Source of the DNA: T3SED10-260 sp035363255
GTDB taxonomy: Bacteria; Caldisericota; Caldisericia; UBA6126
Reading direction: 5' to 3'
Assembly (NCBI GenBank): GCA_035363255.1
Contig: DAOSES010000010.1
Location: 1 to 64,000 of the forward strand
DNA length: 64,000 bases
Shown here piece after piece: positions 41,725 through 49,654 of the stretch. The translations under genes were made by a program, and so were the position numbers. Within the stretch, counting starts at the first letter, position 1. Each line of letters begins with the position of its first letter. Below the pieces are notes generated by a model. It ran no database searches. It had not been told where the DNA came from and worked only from the letters and a program-made list of their open reading frames with translations.

Positions 41725-41729
41725 AGTTG

Positions 41730-43565
41730 TTAGAATTCGGAGTAGAGGACAGCTACTTCGTTTTGATCAAGAGCATGATCAAATATCATGAAGTTTTTAA
41801 TCTGCCCAGGAAAGTTTTCAAAGCGAGGAGAGATTGGATATTTGGTGGATCCATATCCTAGAAATGCATGGTTGATTGGAATCTGGGAAAAGAAGTTTTG
41901 CTGACTTGAATCTCCAAAATTGTAGTGACGATCAACCATCTCGATTCCATTCAGATATCCTGTGTTTCCCTTGTTTCCCACCGTTACTACAAAATGATAC
42001 CATTCTTCTGGCTGTAGATTTATACGTGAATCAAAACAAAGCGGAATAACATTATCTTTCACCACTGTAAAATAAAGCTTTTGATTGCTTTGACGGTTGT
42101 GACCTACTTCCAGAATGATGAGATTTTGAGGGTGCTCTTCGCTTGAGCCAGCGAAGAAAATGGGCATAATGGATTGATTCATCCCTTGTTTTTCAAAGCG
42201 AAACCAGAGAGAAATGGAGCCTTCTGTCAGAGATCTGAAGGTATCCATTTCGTGCTCCTTCATCTGGTAGGGCAAGCTTTCGGGTTGAAGACGAAGAATC
42301 GGTAAAGCGTTGTCTTCAGGGTTTAAAAGGCAATAAACGTGACAACCAAGGCTTGATATGGTTTGCTGATGATAGTTTTGGAAGACTTCCAGGTTGAGTG
42401 CTTTACTCAGTTCAATGTAACTGGCATCAGGATGTTGCTCGTAGGCAAGGTAAGCAAAGAAATAGTGGCTCCAGAACAGATTGAGAACACTGACGGGAAA
42501 CTTTTGTGAATAGTAAACCATCAAATCGATAAACTGCCTGTCCAGGGGTTCAAAAAAACTGTAGCTATCCCGGCTAAAAATTTTACTCGAAGTGGCTATG
42601 TCGGAGGAATGGTTTAATTCGGACGATCTTGCTTTATACAACCAGGCTTCTCCTATGACGATTTCTTTCTGAGAGAGTTTACAGGACTTGCTTATCTGTA
42701 GCAGGTTTGCTGCTTGACCGCCTACCAGAGGATAGACGTGAATGTTAATGAAGTCCAAGGGAAGTTTTTGGGAGTAGTCCTTGGTGAATTGAAGATATTC
42801 CTTTTCCCAGGTACCAAAGCCTGCTCCGAGCTTAAAATTACTTCGATTAGTTGCCATTCCTTGGAGCAAAAATTCGATAAAGTTTAGGTAATCCTTGTAT
42901 TCTCCGATGGCTTTCCCAGAGAGCTCTGCTTCGGTAAGGGGCTCAGATGCGACACTTAAATAGTCTGGTTTTAGCTCTTTGGCTATGGTGATCAAGGTAT
43001 CCAGTCTGCCTTGTTGGTATTCTTCCAAACTTAGGCTTTGGTAATACTCTTGCACTGGGAGTGTTGAGAATTCAGCCTGGGTAAAGATGGTCTGGCTTTC
43101 TATCAACACAGACATTTCGCGATCTCGTATGGCTTGGACCAGGTTTTTGTAATAATTCAGATAGGCTTCAAATTCGCGATTGCTTTGATGGAAAGGTCGA
43201 TACAGAAGAGGGAAGTGAACATCAAGGGTGATGGCTGTGAAACCCATCAAGTTTAGCTGATCGAGATATTGTATGGTTTCTTGCCAGTTTTGAGCACCTA
43301 GGAGGCGAGGTCCACGATTGCTGTTGGAATGGGGAATCTCGGTGCTGAGTTGTTTTTGTCCTGGAATATTTGGGAGTTTGGAAAGACTTTTTTTTAAATT
43401 TTCTATCACCCGCTGATTTTCCTGGCATAGGTCTTCAAAATGTGGGGGAATCTTGGATGGATACTCTTTGACGATAAAAGGGACGATGGGTCGGGCGTAT
43501 GTTCCTATGTTGTTTACGCAAAGCATTACCAAAACTACGAGCACCCAGAATAACTTATTTTTCAT
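41730..43565 (-). CDS. Secreted TIM-barrel-like protein with C-terminal LamG domain
   Basis: A 611-residue exported protein. MKNKLFWVLVVLVMLCVNN is a signal peptide or anchor. Residues 90-390 look like a TIM-barrel glycosidase fold (GFTAITLDVHFPLLYRPF, LKPDYLSVASEPLTEAE, FINIHVYPLVGG, EIVIGEAWLYK), with Glu in SEPL and in GEAW as candidate acid and nucleophile. Residues 430-611 form a concanavalin/LamG-like domain (SISLWFRFE, EWYHFVVTVGNKGNTGYLNG, IKNFMIFDHALDQNEVAVLY). It probably binds or cuts a polysaccharide outside the cell. I start it at ATG 43565, 8 nt after AAGGG; a GTG three codons earlier is possible. Confidence 0.72.
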   Translation of the reverse strand: MKNKLFWVLVVLVMLCVNNIGTYARPIVPFIVKEYPSKIPPHFEDLCQENQRVIENLKKSLSKLPNIPGQKQLSTEIPHSNSNRGPRLLGAQNWQETIQYLDQLNLMGFTAITLDVHFPLLYRPFHQSNREFEAYLNYYKNLVQAIRDREMSVLIESQTIFTQAEFSTLPVQEYYQSLSLEEYQQGRLDTLITIAKELKPDYLSVASEPLTEAELSGKAIGEYKDYLNFIEFLLQGMATNRSNFKLGAGFGTWEKEYLQFTKDYSQKLPLDFINIHVYPLVGGQAANLLQISKSCKLSQKEIVIGEAWLYKARSSELNHSSDIATSSKIFSRDSYSFFEPLDRQFIDLMVYYSQKFPVSVLNLFWSHYFFAYLAYEQHPDASYIELSKALNLEVFQNYHQQTISSLGCHVYCLLNPEDNALPILRLQPESLPYQMKEHEMDTFRSLTEGSISLWFRFEKQGMNQSIMPIFFAGSSEEHPQNLIILEVGHNRQSNQKLYFTVVKDNVIPLCFDSRINLQPEEWYHFVVTVGNKGNTGYLNGIEMVDRHYNFGDSSQQNFFSQIPINHAFLGYGSTKYPISPRFENFPGQIKNFMIFDHALDQNEVAVLYSEF

Positions 43566-43640
43566 TTTATTCACCCTTTTTAGCGCTTCCTTGTATGGAG
43601 TATACTGTTTTTTGAGAAAAAAGTTACAGAGGCTTGTTCT

Positions 43641-43667
43641 AACAAAAAAGAACCGTCCCCGATTGTT
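43641..43667 (-). repeat. GGGGACGG element
   Basis: 27-bp form between the divergent LamG protein and ferredoxin genes; not next to a stop codon. Confidence 0.88.
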
Positions 43668-43791
43668 AAGAAGTATGGTTATCCGCTATTCGTTCTGGTA
43701 TAATGTTATTTGTGGAAGGTCTTCGAGTAGTTTTTTAAGCTTTTTCTTCACTTTTTAAGAGTTGATTAATGTTTCTATCGAAAGGAAAAGG

Positions 43792-44205
43792 ATGAGCAAA
43801 CTTATCAAAGTCGTTCGCAGGGGGCAATGCATTGGTTGTTTGCAATGTATGCTGGCTTGTGCTCGAAGCTGGGAGAAACAGATATCAGTGGAAAAAGCAG
43901 CCTTGTCTGTCGATATGTATCCTGGCAGTGAGGGTACTTTTTCCATCCGCTTATGCTACGGTTGTCTTGAGCCAGATTGTGCCGATGCCTGTCCTGTTCA
44001 AGCTTTACTTCCCAGAGCAGGAGGAGGCGTAATCCTGGATCCCTCGCTTTGCATTCATTGTGGAAAATGCGTTACTGCCTGTGTACCCTCTGCGCTGATG
44101 TGGGATCACGAAAAAAAACAACCCCTTCCCTGCAAGCACTGTGGAGTCTGTGCTTTTTATTGTCCCAATCAAGTATTAGAGCTTCAAGAGCAAAATAATG
44201 ACTAA
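43792..44205 (+). CDS. Polyferredoxin-like electron carrier for the AOR
   Basis: A 137-residue Fe-S protein with sixteen cysteines in four groups: CIGCLQCMLAC, CYGCLEPDCADACP, CIHCGKCVTACV and CKHCGVCAFYCP. This fits up to four [4Fe-4S] clusters of the HycB/AorA-like type. It is co-translated with the aldehyde oxidoreductase (8-base overlap), so it should carry electrons from that enzyme. I start it at ATG 43792, after GGAAAAGG; an upstream ATG at 43762 is less well placed. A TATAAT lies at 43699-43704. Confidence 0.9.
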   Translation: MSKLIKVVRRGQCIGCLQCMLACARSWEKQISVEKAALSVDMYPGSEGTFSIRLCYGCLEPDCADACPVQALLPRAGGGVILDPSLCIHCGKCVTACVPSALMWDHEKKQPLPCKHCGVCAFYCPNQVLELQEQNND

Positions 44206-45955
44206 GTATTACCATCTGAATATCGACTTGAATACCTTGACTTCCACTTGCCAGGACTGCACTCAGCTCTTTGAAAAATGGTTGGGTGGCACCGGAGTCG
44301 CAACAAAGCTATTTGCAGAATACTGCAATAAACCGTGTGAGCCTTTGAGTCCTGATGCTCCAGTTATTTTAGCGATTGGACCCTTAAACATTATTTATCC
44401 TGTGGTGACCAAAACGGTAGCTCTTTTTCATTCGCCCCTTACGGGCAATCTGGGAGAATCCCATGCCGGGGGAAGGCTATCTCTGGCTATGTTTGAAAGC
44501 CAAAACCATGTGATCAGCATTAAAGGAAAAGCTCCATATCCCTGCTATATCGTTATTGAAAATCATGAGATTCGCATAGAAAAAGCAAAATCCTTATGGG
44601 GTTTTTCTGCTACTTCCACTGAACGAATTCTTAGAAATAAAGAAAAAGGCGTTGGCAAGCGTTCGATAATGCGGATAGGACCAGCAGGCGAACGTTTATC
44701 CCCCTTAGCCTGTGTAACGGTAGATTCCTCGCGACATTTCGGAAGGCTTGGACTTGGAGCAGTTCTTGGATCCAAAAATGTTAAGGCGATAGTTATCTCT
44801 GGTAATCAATCTCTACCGGTGCCTGAAAATAGGAATTATACCAAGGAATATTTAAAGCTACACCAAACTATTACCCAGTCTAGCGTGATGAAAAAATACC
44901 ACGATCTTGGAACACCTATGAATGTTTTACCTTTACATTACAGGGGAGCATTGCCCACGCGAAATTTTTCTCAAGGTTTTTTTGAAGGAACCTCACATAT
45001 ATCTGGAGAGGCCTTTGCAGAAAATGACTTAGTGCAACAGATTTCCTGTGCGGGATGTCCGGTGGGTTGTATTCATTTGGCAAGTCATCGCGAAGTTTAT
45101 GATCCCACCAACCATATGGTCAAGACTTTCAAGGTGTCCTATGACTACGAACTCATTTTTGCTTTGGGTAGCAACCTATCTATTAGCTCTCGCAGTGAGA
45201 TTTTAAAACTTATCCTGGAATGTGAAAGACAAGGCTGGGACATTATGAGTCTTGGGGGCACTTTAGCTTGGGCAATGGAGGCTTATAGCAAGGGTATCAT
45301 TGGAAAAAAAGAGAGTATGGGTGAACACTTTCACTTTGGTGATAGCGCTTTATATCTTCGTGTTCTTCGACATATCTCCCAGCATGCAAACACTTTTTAT
45401 GCAGATCTTGAAAAGGGTGTGGCTTTTTGCTCTTCTAAATATGGTGGGAAAGAGTTTGCAATTCACTTTGGAGGCAACGAAGCTCCAGGCTATTTGACAG
45501 GAATGAATGCATTACTTGGCTTTGCACTCGGAGTTCGTCACTCTCACCTGGATGCTGCAGGTTATGATATTGACCAAAAATCAGAAGAATTTTCATCAAA
45601 AACTGATCAATTGCAAGCTCTTTACCAAGAATCTCTCCTGCGCATGATTTTCAACTCACTCACTGCATGCTTGTTTGCCAAAAAGGTCTATACTCCTGAT
45701 CAAATCGTTAGCTGTTTTCAGGCTCTGGATAACACTAAAGTAACTTCAGAGTATTTGGAAGCACTCTCTCACCGTATTTTGGGATTGAAGTTTGAATGCA
45801 AATTTCGCTTGGGCTTTAGCTGGGATTCCTTGTCCCTTTGTCAATGTTTTGAGGGTTTCTCAACTCCACAGAGTGTGCTTCGATCGGAAGACTTTAAATC
45901 AGGAGTAGCCCTTTTCTCAAAGTGGATTGATGAAGACAGAAAGCTAGTGGTGTAA
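44198..45955 (+). CDS. aor: Aldehyde:ferredoxin oxidoreductase (tungsten/molybdenum)
   Basis: A 585-residue AOR-family enzyme of about usual length. The N-terminal domain shows WLGGTGVATKLF and GESHAGGRLSLAMF; the cluster motif CAGCPVGCIH near residue 286 gives three ligands, and a fourth cysteine lies near 489 (LTACLFAKK). It oxidises aldehydes to acids with ferredoxin as acceptor, using a tungsten or molybdenum bis-pterin. The partner ferredoxin precedes it with an 8-base overlap. The substrate cannot be told from sequence. No pterin synthesis gene is in the window. Confidence 0.93.
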   Translation: MTKYYHLNIDLNTLTSTCQDCTQLFEKWLGGTGVATKLFAEYCNKPCEPLSPDAPVILAIGPLNIIYPVVTKTVALFHSPLTGNLGESHAGGRLSLAMFESQNHVISIKGKAPYPCYIVIENHEIRIEKAKSLWGFSATSTERILRNKEKGVGKRSIMRIGPAGERLSPLACVTVDSSRHFGRLGLGAVLGSKNVKAIVISGNQSLPVPENRNYTKEYLKLHQTITQSSVMKKYHDLGTPMNVLPLHYRGALPTRNFSQGFFEGTSHISGEAFAENDLVQQISCAGCPVGCIHLASHREVYDPTNHMVKTFKVSYDYELIFALGSNLSISSRSEILKLILECERQGWDIMSLGGTLAWAMEAYSKGIIGKKESMGEHFHFGDSALYLRVLRHISQHANTFYADLEKGVAFCSSKYGGKEFAIHFGGNEAPGYLTGMNALLGFALGVRHSHLDAAGYDIDQKSEEFSSKTDQLQALYQESLLRMIFNSLTACLFAKKVYTPDQIVSCFQALDNTKVTSEYLEALSHRILGLKFECKFRLGFSWDSLSLCQCFEGFSTPQSVLRSEDFKSGVALFSKWIDEDRKLVV

Positions 45956-45956
45956 T

Positions 45957-45976
45957 AACCGTCCCCGGTTAGTTTT
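45957..45976 (-). repeat. Relic of a GGGGACGG element
   Basis: AACTAACCGGGGACGGTTAT on the minus strand, 2 nt past the AOR stop. The T-run and one end have been lost. Its direction is opposite to the gene, unlike most copies. Confidence 0.55.
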
Positions 45977-46142
45977 CTGACCCCCCCTGTAGTTTCTATT
46001 CCCTGAAAGATCATAAAAATTTCTTGAGCTTAAATAGTAGAGGTATGGTTTAATATACAAGATGTATATAATATTTGACATAATGGTTAAAAATATATAC
46101 ACTAGGTATGATTTAAATTACATTATGTTTAGGAGTGAGAAA

Positions 46143-46658
46143 ATGTCATATCAGGAGAAGAGGATTGTTGCGTCGTTGTTTACTGGATTTTTGGTTATGG
46201 GGGTTTATTGCGTTTATGGGTTAAGTAGGTATCAAGCAGTGGGAGAAAGCCTGTTGAATAACTTGAAATTTTGGGCTACTGCTATGTTGCTTACTATCGC
46301 TTTGGGTATCGTTGCTATGATGCTGGTTCAACTTGTTTTACACATTGTTCTAGCTATTTCCAATGAAGTAAATAAAGAAATTCAAAAAAAGCTTCCTGGC
46401 GAAAAAAATAAAGCGTGTTGTGAAGGGCAGGAAATCATTGATATTGAAGATGAGATGGATAAGCTAATTGCCTTAAAATCATCCAAGTATTCCTTTGCGT
46501 TCATTGGATTTGGTTTCGTTTCTGCTTTGGTTTCTTTATACTTTCAACAGCCCCCAGCCATCATGCTTAATGCTATTTTTATTTCTTTTATGCTGGCTTC
46601 TCTTTTTGAAGGTTTCATGCAGTTGCGTTTTTACAAAAAAGGGATCTATCATGGCTAA
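46143..46658 (+). CDS. Four-helix membrane protein paired with an HTH regulator
   Basis: A 171-residue protein with helices at about 8-25, 38-65, 118-135 and 140-158, and a soluble loop (KLPGEKNKACCEGQEI) holding a CC pair. I do not recognise its family, but a small membrane protein directly followed by a YgzD-like HTH protein is a common pairing in Firmicutes. I start it at ATG 46143, 7 nt after AGGAG; an earlier frame start (46062) has no ribosome site. It overlaps the HTH gene by 8 bases. Confidence 0.7.
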   Translation: MSYQEKRIVASLFTGFLVMGVYCVYGLSRYQAVGESLLNNLKFWATAMLLTIALGIVAMMLVQLVLHIVLAISNEVNKEIQKKLPGEKNKACCEGQEIIDIEDEMDKLIALKSSKYSFAFIGFGFVSALVSLYFQQPPAIMLNAIFISFMLASLFEGFMQLRFYKKGIYHG

Positions 46659-46893
46659 ATTTGTGATCTCCAATAATATTCGAAAATTACGTTTCCATCA
46701 TGATGAGATGACGCAACAGGAGCTGTCTAAGAAAACTGGTGTTACCAGGCAAACGATTGTGGCGATTGAGAATGGTAAGTATTCCCCATCGCTTGAACTT
46801 GCATTTCGTATTGCTGAAGTCTTTCAATTAAAACTTGAGGAAGTGTTTAGTTACGAGATCGTTGAAGATAAGATAAAAAAGGAAGATGAGTAA
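46651..46893 (+). CDS. XRE-family helix-turn-helix regulator
   Basis: An 80-residue Cro/CI-type regulator: NNIRKLRFHHDEMTQQELSKK, then TGVTRQTIVAIENGKYSPSL (the HTH) and AEVFQLKLEEVF. It is of the YozG/YgzD size class. The start ATG (46651) overlaps the end of the membrane protein gene, and its stop overlaps the next gene by 8 bases, giving a tightly coupled three-gene operon that it probably controls. Confidence 0.88.
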   Translation: MAKFVISNNIRKLRFHHDEMTQQELSKKTGVTRQTIVAIENGKYSPSLELAFRIAEVFQLKLEEVFSYEIVEDKIKKEDE

Positions 46894-47578
46894 AGTGAAT
46901 CCAAAAAAAACAGCACGAATCGCAGGTTTGTTTTTCTTATCAATGGTAGTTTTTGGGCTTTTTTCTGAGATTTTTGTTCGTCAAAAGCTTATAGTAACTG
47001 GCGATGCAGTAGCTACTGCAAGCAATATTTTATCTAATGCTTTTTTGTATCGACTAGGTATTGCCAGCGATATCCTCATGTCATTGAGTTATTTGTTTAC
47101 CTCCTTTGCTTTGTATTGTTTATTGGTATCAGTAAACAAGAAAATAGCTGGGCTAATGGTCATTTTTGCGAGTGCTGGTTGCATTTTGCTTATGTTTAAT
47201 GTACTTAATGAAGCTGTTCCTCTGTATCTTTTGCAAGGCAGTGACTATTTGAGTGTCTTTAGTCAAGCTCAACTTCAGGCTCTTTCCATGTTTTTTTATG
47301 AGTTGTATGGGCATGGATATATGATTGGTCAAATTTTCTTTGCTCTTTGGGTGCTACCATTGGGTGTTTTGATTTATCAGTCCAGGTTTATTCCCAAGAT
47401 TTTTGGAATTTTCTTCTTGGTGGAAGTTGTATTCGCTCTTGTCGCCGTTTTCGTTCACTTTCTCATCCCCAATGCAATGGTTGAAAATCTGTTGCTAGTA
47501 CCTGGCATTGTGGCTGAGTTTGGTTTCCTGTTTTATTTGTTATTTCGAGGAGTCGAAACCAGGAAAATTGGGAATTAA
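46886..47578 (+). CDS. DUF4386-family membrane protein
   Basis: A 230-residue protein with six or so helices. It begins PKKTARIAGLFFLSMVVFGL, continues NAFLYRLGIASDILMSLSYL, and has QIFFALWVLPLGVLIYQSRF and IPKIFGIFFLVEVV, all typical of DUF4386. The function is unknown. It is the last gene of the operon with the membrane protein and HTH regulator. Confidence 0.82.
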   Translation: MSKVNPKKTARIAGLFFLSMVVFGLFSEIFVRQKLIVTGDAVATASNILSNAFLYRLGIASDILMSLSYLFTSFALYCLLVSVNKKIAGLMVIFASAGCILLMFNVLNEAVPLYLLQGSDYLSVFSQAQLQALSMFFYELYGHGYMIGQIFFALWVLPLGVLIYQSRFIPKIFGIFFLVEVVFALVAVFVHFLIPNAMVENLLLVPGIVAEFGFLFYLLFRGVETRKIGN

Positions 47579-47601
47579 GACCCCTCCCCGGTAGTTCTCG
47601 C
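47579..47601 (-). repeat. Possible relic of a GGGGACGG element
   Basis: AACTACCGGGGAGGGGTCTT on the minus strand, about 12 nt past the SelO stop, reading in the same direction as SelO. Only part of the core is kept. Confidence 0.35.
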
Positions 47602-47612
47602 CCAGAAAGTTT

Positions 47613-49055
47613 TTAAGTGTTGCAATGGGTTTTGTAGTGTAAGTCGAAATCACGGGAGGGTGGATCCATCAAGGGGGAATAGGTATCCAGAGTGTAGTTT
47701 TGCTTAAGGCTATCCAAAAGGTGATGGAAGAGTGTGAAATCATTCTGTCCCACGGCTTTGCTCAAGGCCTCTTCGACTTGATGAGATCTAGGGATAATGC
47801 GAGGGTTATGCTGTTCCATTACTTGCTGATTTTCACGGGGCAATTCTTTTTGTGCTCTTATTCGAAATAGCCAGTCTTCGCGCCAGGATAAAAACTCAGG
47901 ATCTTGAAAGTCAGAAGATGGAATTAAACCTGGGCGCATCAATTCGATGAAGGTGTTGGTGTAATCTGCCTGTTTTTTTTCCATCCAGAGCAATAAGCGT
48001 TCGATTAGATCCACATCACTTTCGTTTTGGTCCATTATGCCCAGTTTGTTTTTCATCATTACGAAGTATTTGGCATGGAAAATAGCTGGAAATGGTTCTA
48101 AGGTGGCATAGGCTAGATCAATAGCCTGCGCTTCGTTTTCGTGGATTAGAGGGAGCAAAGCTTCTGCAAAACGATAAAGATTCCACTGAAGGATGGAGGC
48201 TTGTTTTGCAAAGGCATAGCGATGCTGTTTGTCGATGGCACTGAAGGCTGTGTCCGGATGGTAATAATTCATAAAGGCACAGGGGCCATAATCAAACGAT
48301 TCTCCGCTGATGCTAGTGTTGTCGGTATTCATTACTCCGTGTATAAAGCCCACTCTAAGCCAGTCAACGATGAGTATAATCTGTTGTTTCATCACTTCTT
48401 CCAGCAAACTCAAGGAGGGATTGGGGGAATGAGCGGAAGCGGGATAAAGGCGCTGAAGGGTGTAGGCAGTTAATGCTTCAAGCGTTGCTTTACTTTGATA
48501 GTGAGAAGCATATTGGAAGGTTCCTATGCGAAGGTGGCTTTTCATGATGCGAGTTAGGATAGCTCCCTTTTCCTGAGTTTGTCGATAGACTGGCTCCCCT
48601 GTGCTTACCACTGCCAGACTGCGAGAGGTGGATATTCCCAGGTGGTGCATAGCTTCACTCATAATATATTCTCGAAGCATGGCATGAAGGGTGGCGCGCC
48701 CGTCTCCTCCTCGTGAATAGGGAGTTACCCCCGAACCTTTAAGCTGTAGATCAAAGCGCTCATGATTGGAAGTGAGGATTTCTCCCAGGATTAGGGCTCT
48801 GCCGTCTCCCAGCATGGTGAAGTGGGCAAATTGATGACCTGCATAGGCTTGCGCCAGGGGCAGCGACCCTTCGAGAAGCTGATTTCCTGAAAAAAGGTTT
48901 GCGAGTTCTTTTGGAGAGGTGTTTTGAAAGGATAGATCCAATTGCTTTGCTAGTTCCTCATTCCAAAGAATTAGTTCGGACTTTATCACTGGGATGGGTT
49001 TTTGAAGAGTATAAAGAGTTTCCGGGAGTTTAGCGTAAGTATTTTCGAGTTTCAT
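47613..49055 (-). CDS. selO: Protein adenylyltransferase SelO (YdiU family)
   Basis: A 480-residue SelO/YdiU pseudokinase-fold enzyme, which transfers AMP from ATP to Ser, Thr or Tyr of proteins. Motifs: YAGHQFAHF near 80, LQLKGSGVTPYSRGGDGRA near 115 (nucleotide loop), REYIMSEAMHHL, and GVMNTDNTSISGESFDYGP near 245-262 with the metal-binding Asn and Asp. The C-terminal tail ends YKTHCNT, with Cys where animal forms have selenocysteine. ATG 49053-49055 follows GAAAGGA; the frame extends 10 residues further but has no better site. In bacteria SelO is linked to redox stress, which fits the neighbouring perR-katG. Confidence 0.93.
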   Translation of the reverse strand: MKLENTYAKLPETLYTLQKPIPVIKSELILWNEELAKQLDLSFQNTSPKELANLFSGNQLLEGSLPLAQAYAGHQFAHFTMLGDGRALILGEILTSNHERFDLQLKGSGVTPYSRGGDGRATLHAMLREYIMSEAMHHLGISTSRSLAVVSTGEPVYRQTQEKGAILTRIMKSHLRIGTFQYASHYQSKATLEALTAYTLQRLYPASAHSPNPSLSLLEEVMKQQIILIVDWLRVGFIHGVMNTDNTSISGESFDYGPCAFMNYYHPDTAFSAIDKQHRYAFAKQASILQWNLYRFAEALLPLIHENEAQAIDLAYATLEPFPAIFHAKYFVMMKNKLGIMDQNESDVDLIERLLLWMEKKQADYTNTFIELMRPGLIPSSDFQDPEFLSWREDWLFRIRAQKELPRENQQVMEQHNPRIIPRSHQVEEALSKAVGQNDFTLFHHLLDSLKQNYTLDTYSPLMDPPSRDFDLHYKTHCNT

Positions 49056-49140
49056 TTTTTCCTTTCTTTCAAGCCTGGACTTCATTGCCTTGAATATATA
49101 CTGCTTTTGTTTGGGAAAAGTTTAAATGAAATATAAATAA

Positions 49141-49163
49141 ATCGGGGACGGTTCTTTTTTGTT
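49141..49163 (+). repeat. GGGGACGG element, left end missing
   Basis: ATCGGGGACGGTTCTTTTTT then GTT in plus orientation, 20 nt upstream of the perR promoter. The AACA end is replaced by AATAA. Confidence 0.8.
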
Positions 49164-49199
49164 TGATTTGTAATGAATACAATGTTATAATAATTTTAA
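49163..49199 (+). promoter_or_regulatory. perR-katG promoter with PerR box
   Basis: -35 TTGATT (49163-49168), a 17-bp spacer and -10 TATAAT (49186-49191). TTATAATAATTTTAA at 49185-49199 matches the PerR box TTATAATnATTATAA in all but one position and covers the -10. This means the gene below is peroxide-responsive and self-repressed. Confidence 0.82.
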
Positions 49200-49216
49200 A
49201 GTAGTTCCTTGGGGGC

Positions 49217-49642
49217 ATGATGGCTGATTTGTTCTCATTGCTTAAAGAAGAGCTAAAAAAGAATAGATTTCCTTTGACGTTTCAACGGCTTAAAATTTTA
49301 GAGTATCTTATTCAGCATCGTTGTCACCCTACTGTGGATGAGATTTATTCTCATTTGTTGCCTGCTATACCCACTTTATCAAAGACCACCGTTTATAACA
49401 CATTGCGTGTTTTACATGAGGCTGGCTTGGTTCGCGTGCTCGAGATTGACGATCATGAAAGCCGATATGACGTGGAGATGGAGGGGCATGGGCATTTTAA
49501 GTGTGAAAGCTGTGGAAAGATATTCAACTTTTGTGTTGATATGGATTTACTGGCTTCGGAGGATTTGAAACAGTTTCAAGTTAAGGAAAAAGTGATTCAC
49601 TTTAAGGGGCTTTGCCCTAATTGTATTTCAAAAAACCAATAA
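49217..49642 (+). CDS. perR: Fur-family peroxide sensor PerR
   Basis: A 141-residue Fur-family repressor. The winged helix contains HPTVDEIYSHLLPAIPTLSK and TVYNTLRVLHEAGLV. Sensor-site residues fit PerR: His in RCHP, RYD, then GHGHFKC. The structural zinc site is CESCGK plus C-x-x-C near the end (CPNC). Iron-bound PerR is oxidised by peroxide and lets go of DNA. The gene has a PerR box on its promoter and is followed by katG after 12 nt, so PerR controls itself and katG. Two ATGs are in tandem at the start. Confidence 0.9.
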   Translation: MMADLFSLLKEELKKNRFPLTFQRLKILEYLIQHRCHPTVDEIYSHLLPAIPTLSKTTVYNTLRVLHEAGLVRVLEIDDHESRYDVEMEGHGHFKCESCGKIFNFCVDMDLLASEDLKQFQVKEKVIHFKGLCPNCISKNQ

Positions 49643-49654
49643 AAGGAGGATGAG

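Noticed and set aside
46495..46650. N-terminal extension of the HTH regulator
   Set aside because: The extra 52 residues come from an alternative frame of the membrane protein gene. ATG 46651 gives a standard XRE protein.
47613..49055. SelO as a selenoprotein
   Set aside because: The C-terminal position is a Cys codon and the frame ends normally; no in-frame TGA or SECIS-like element was noticed.
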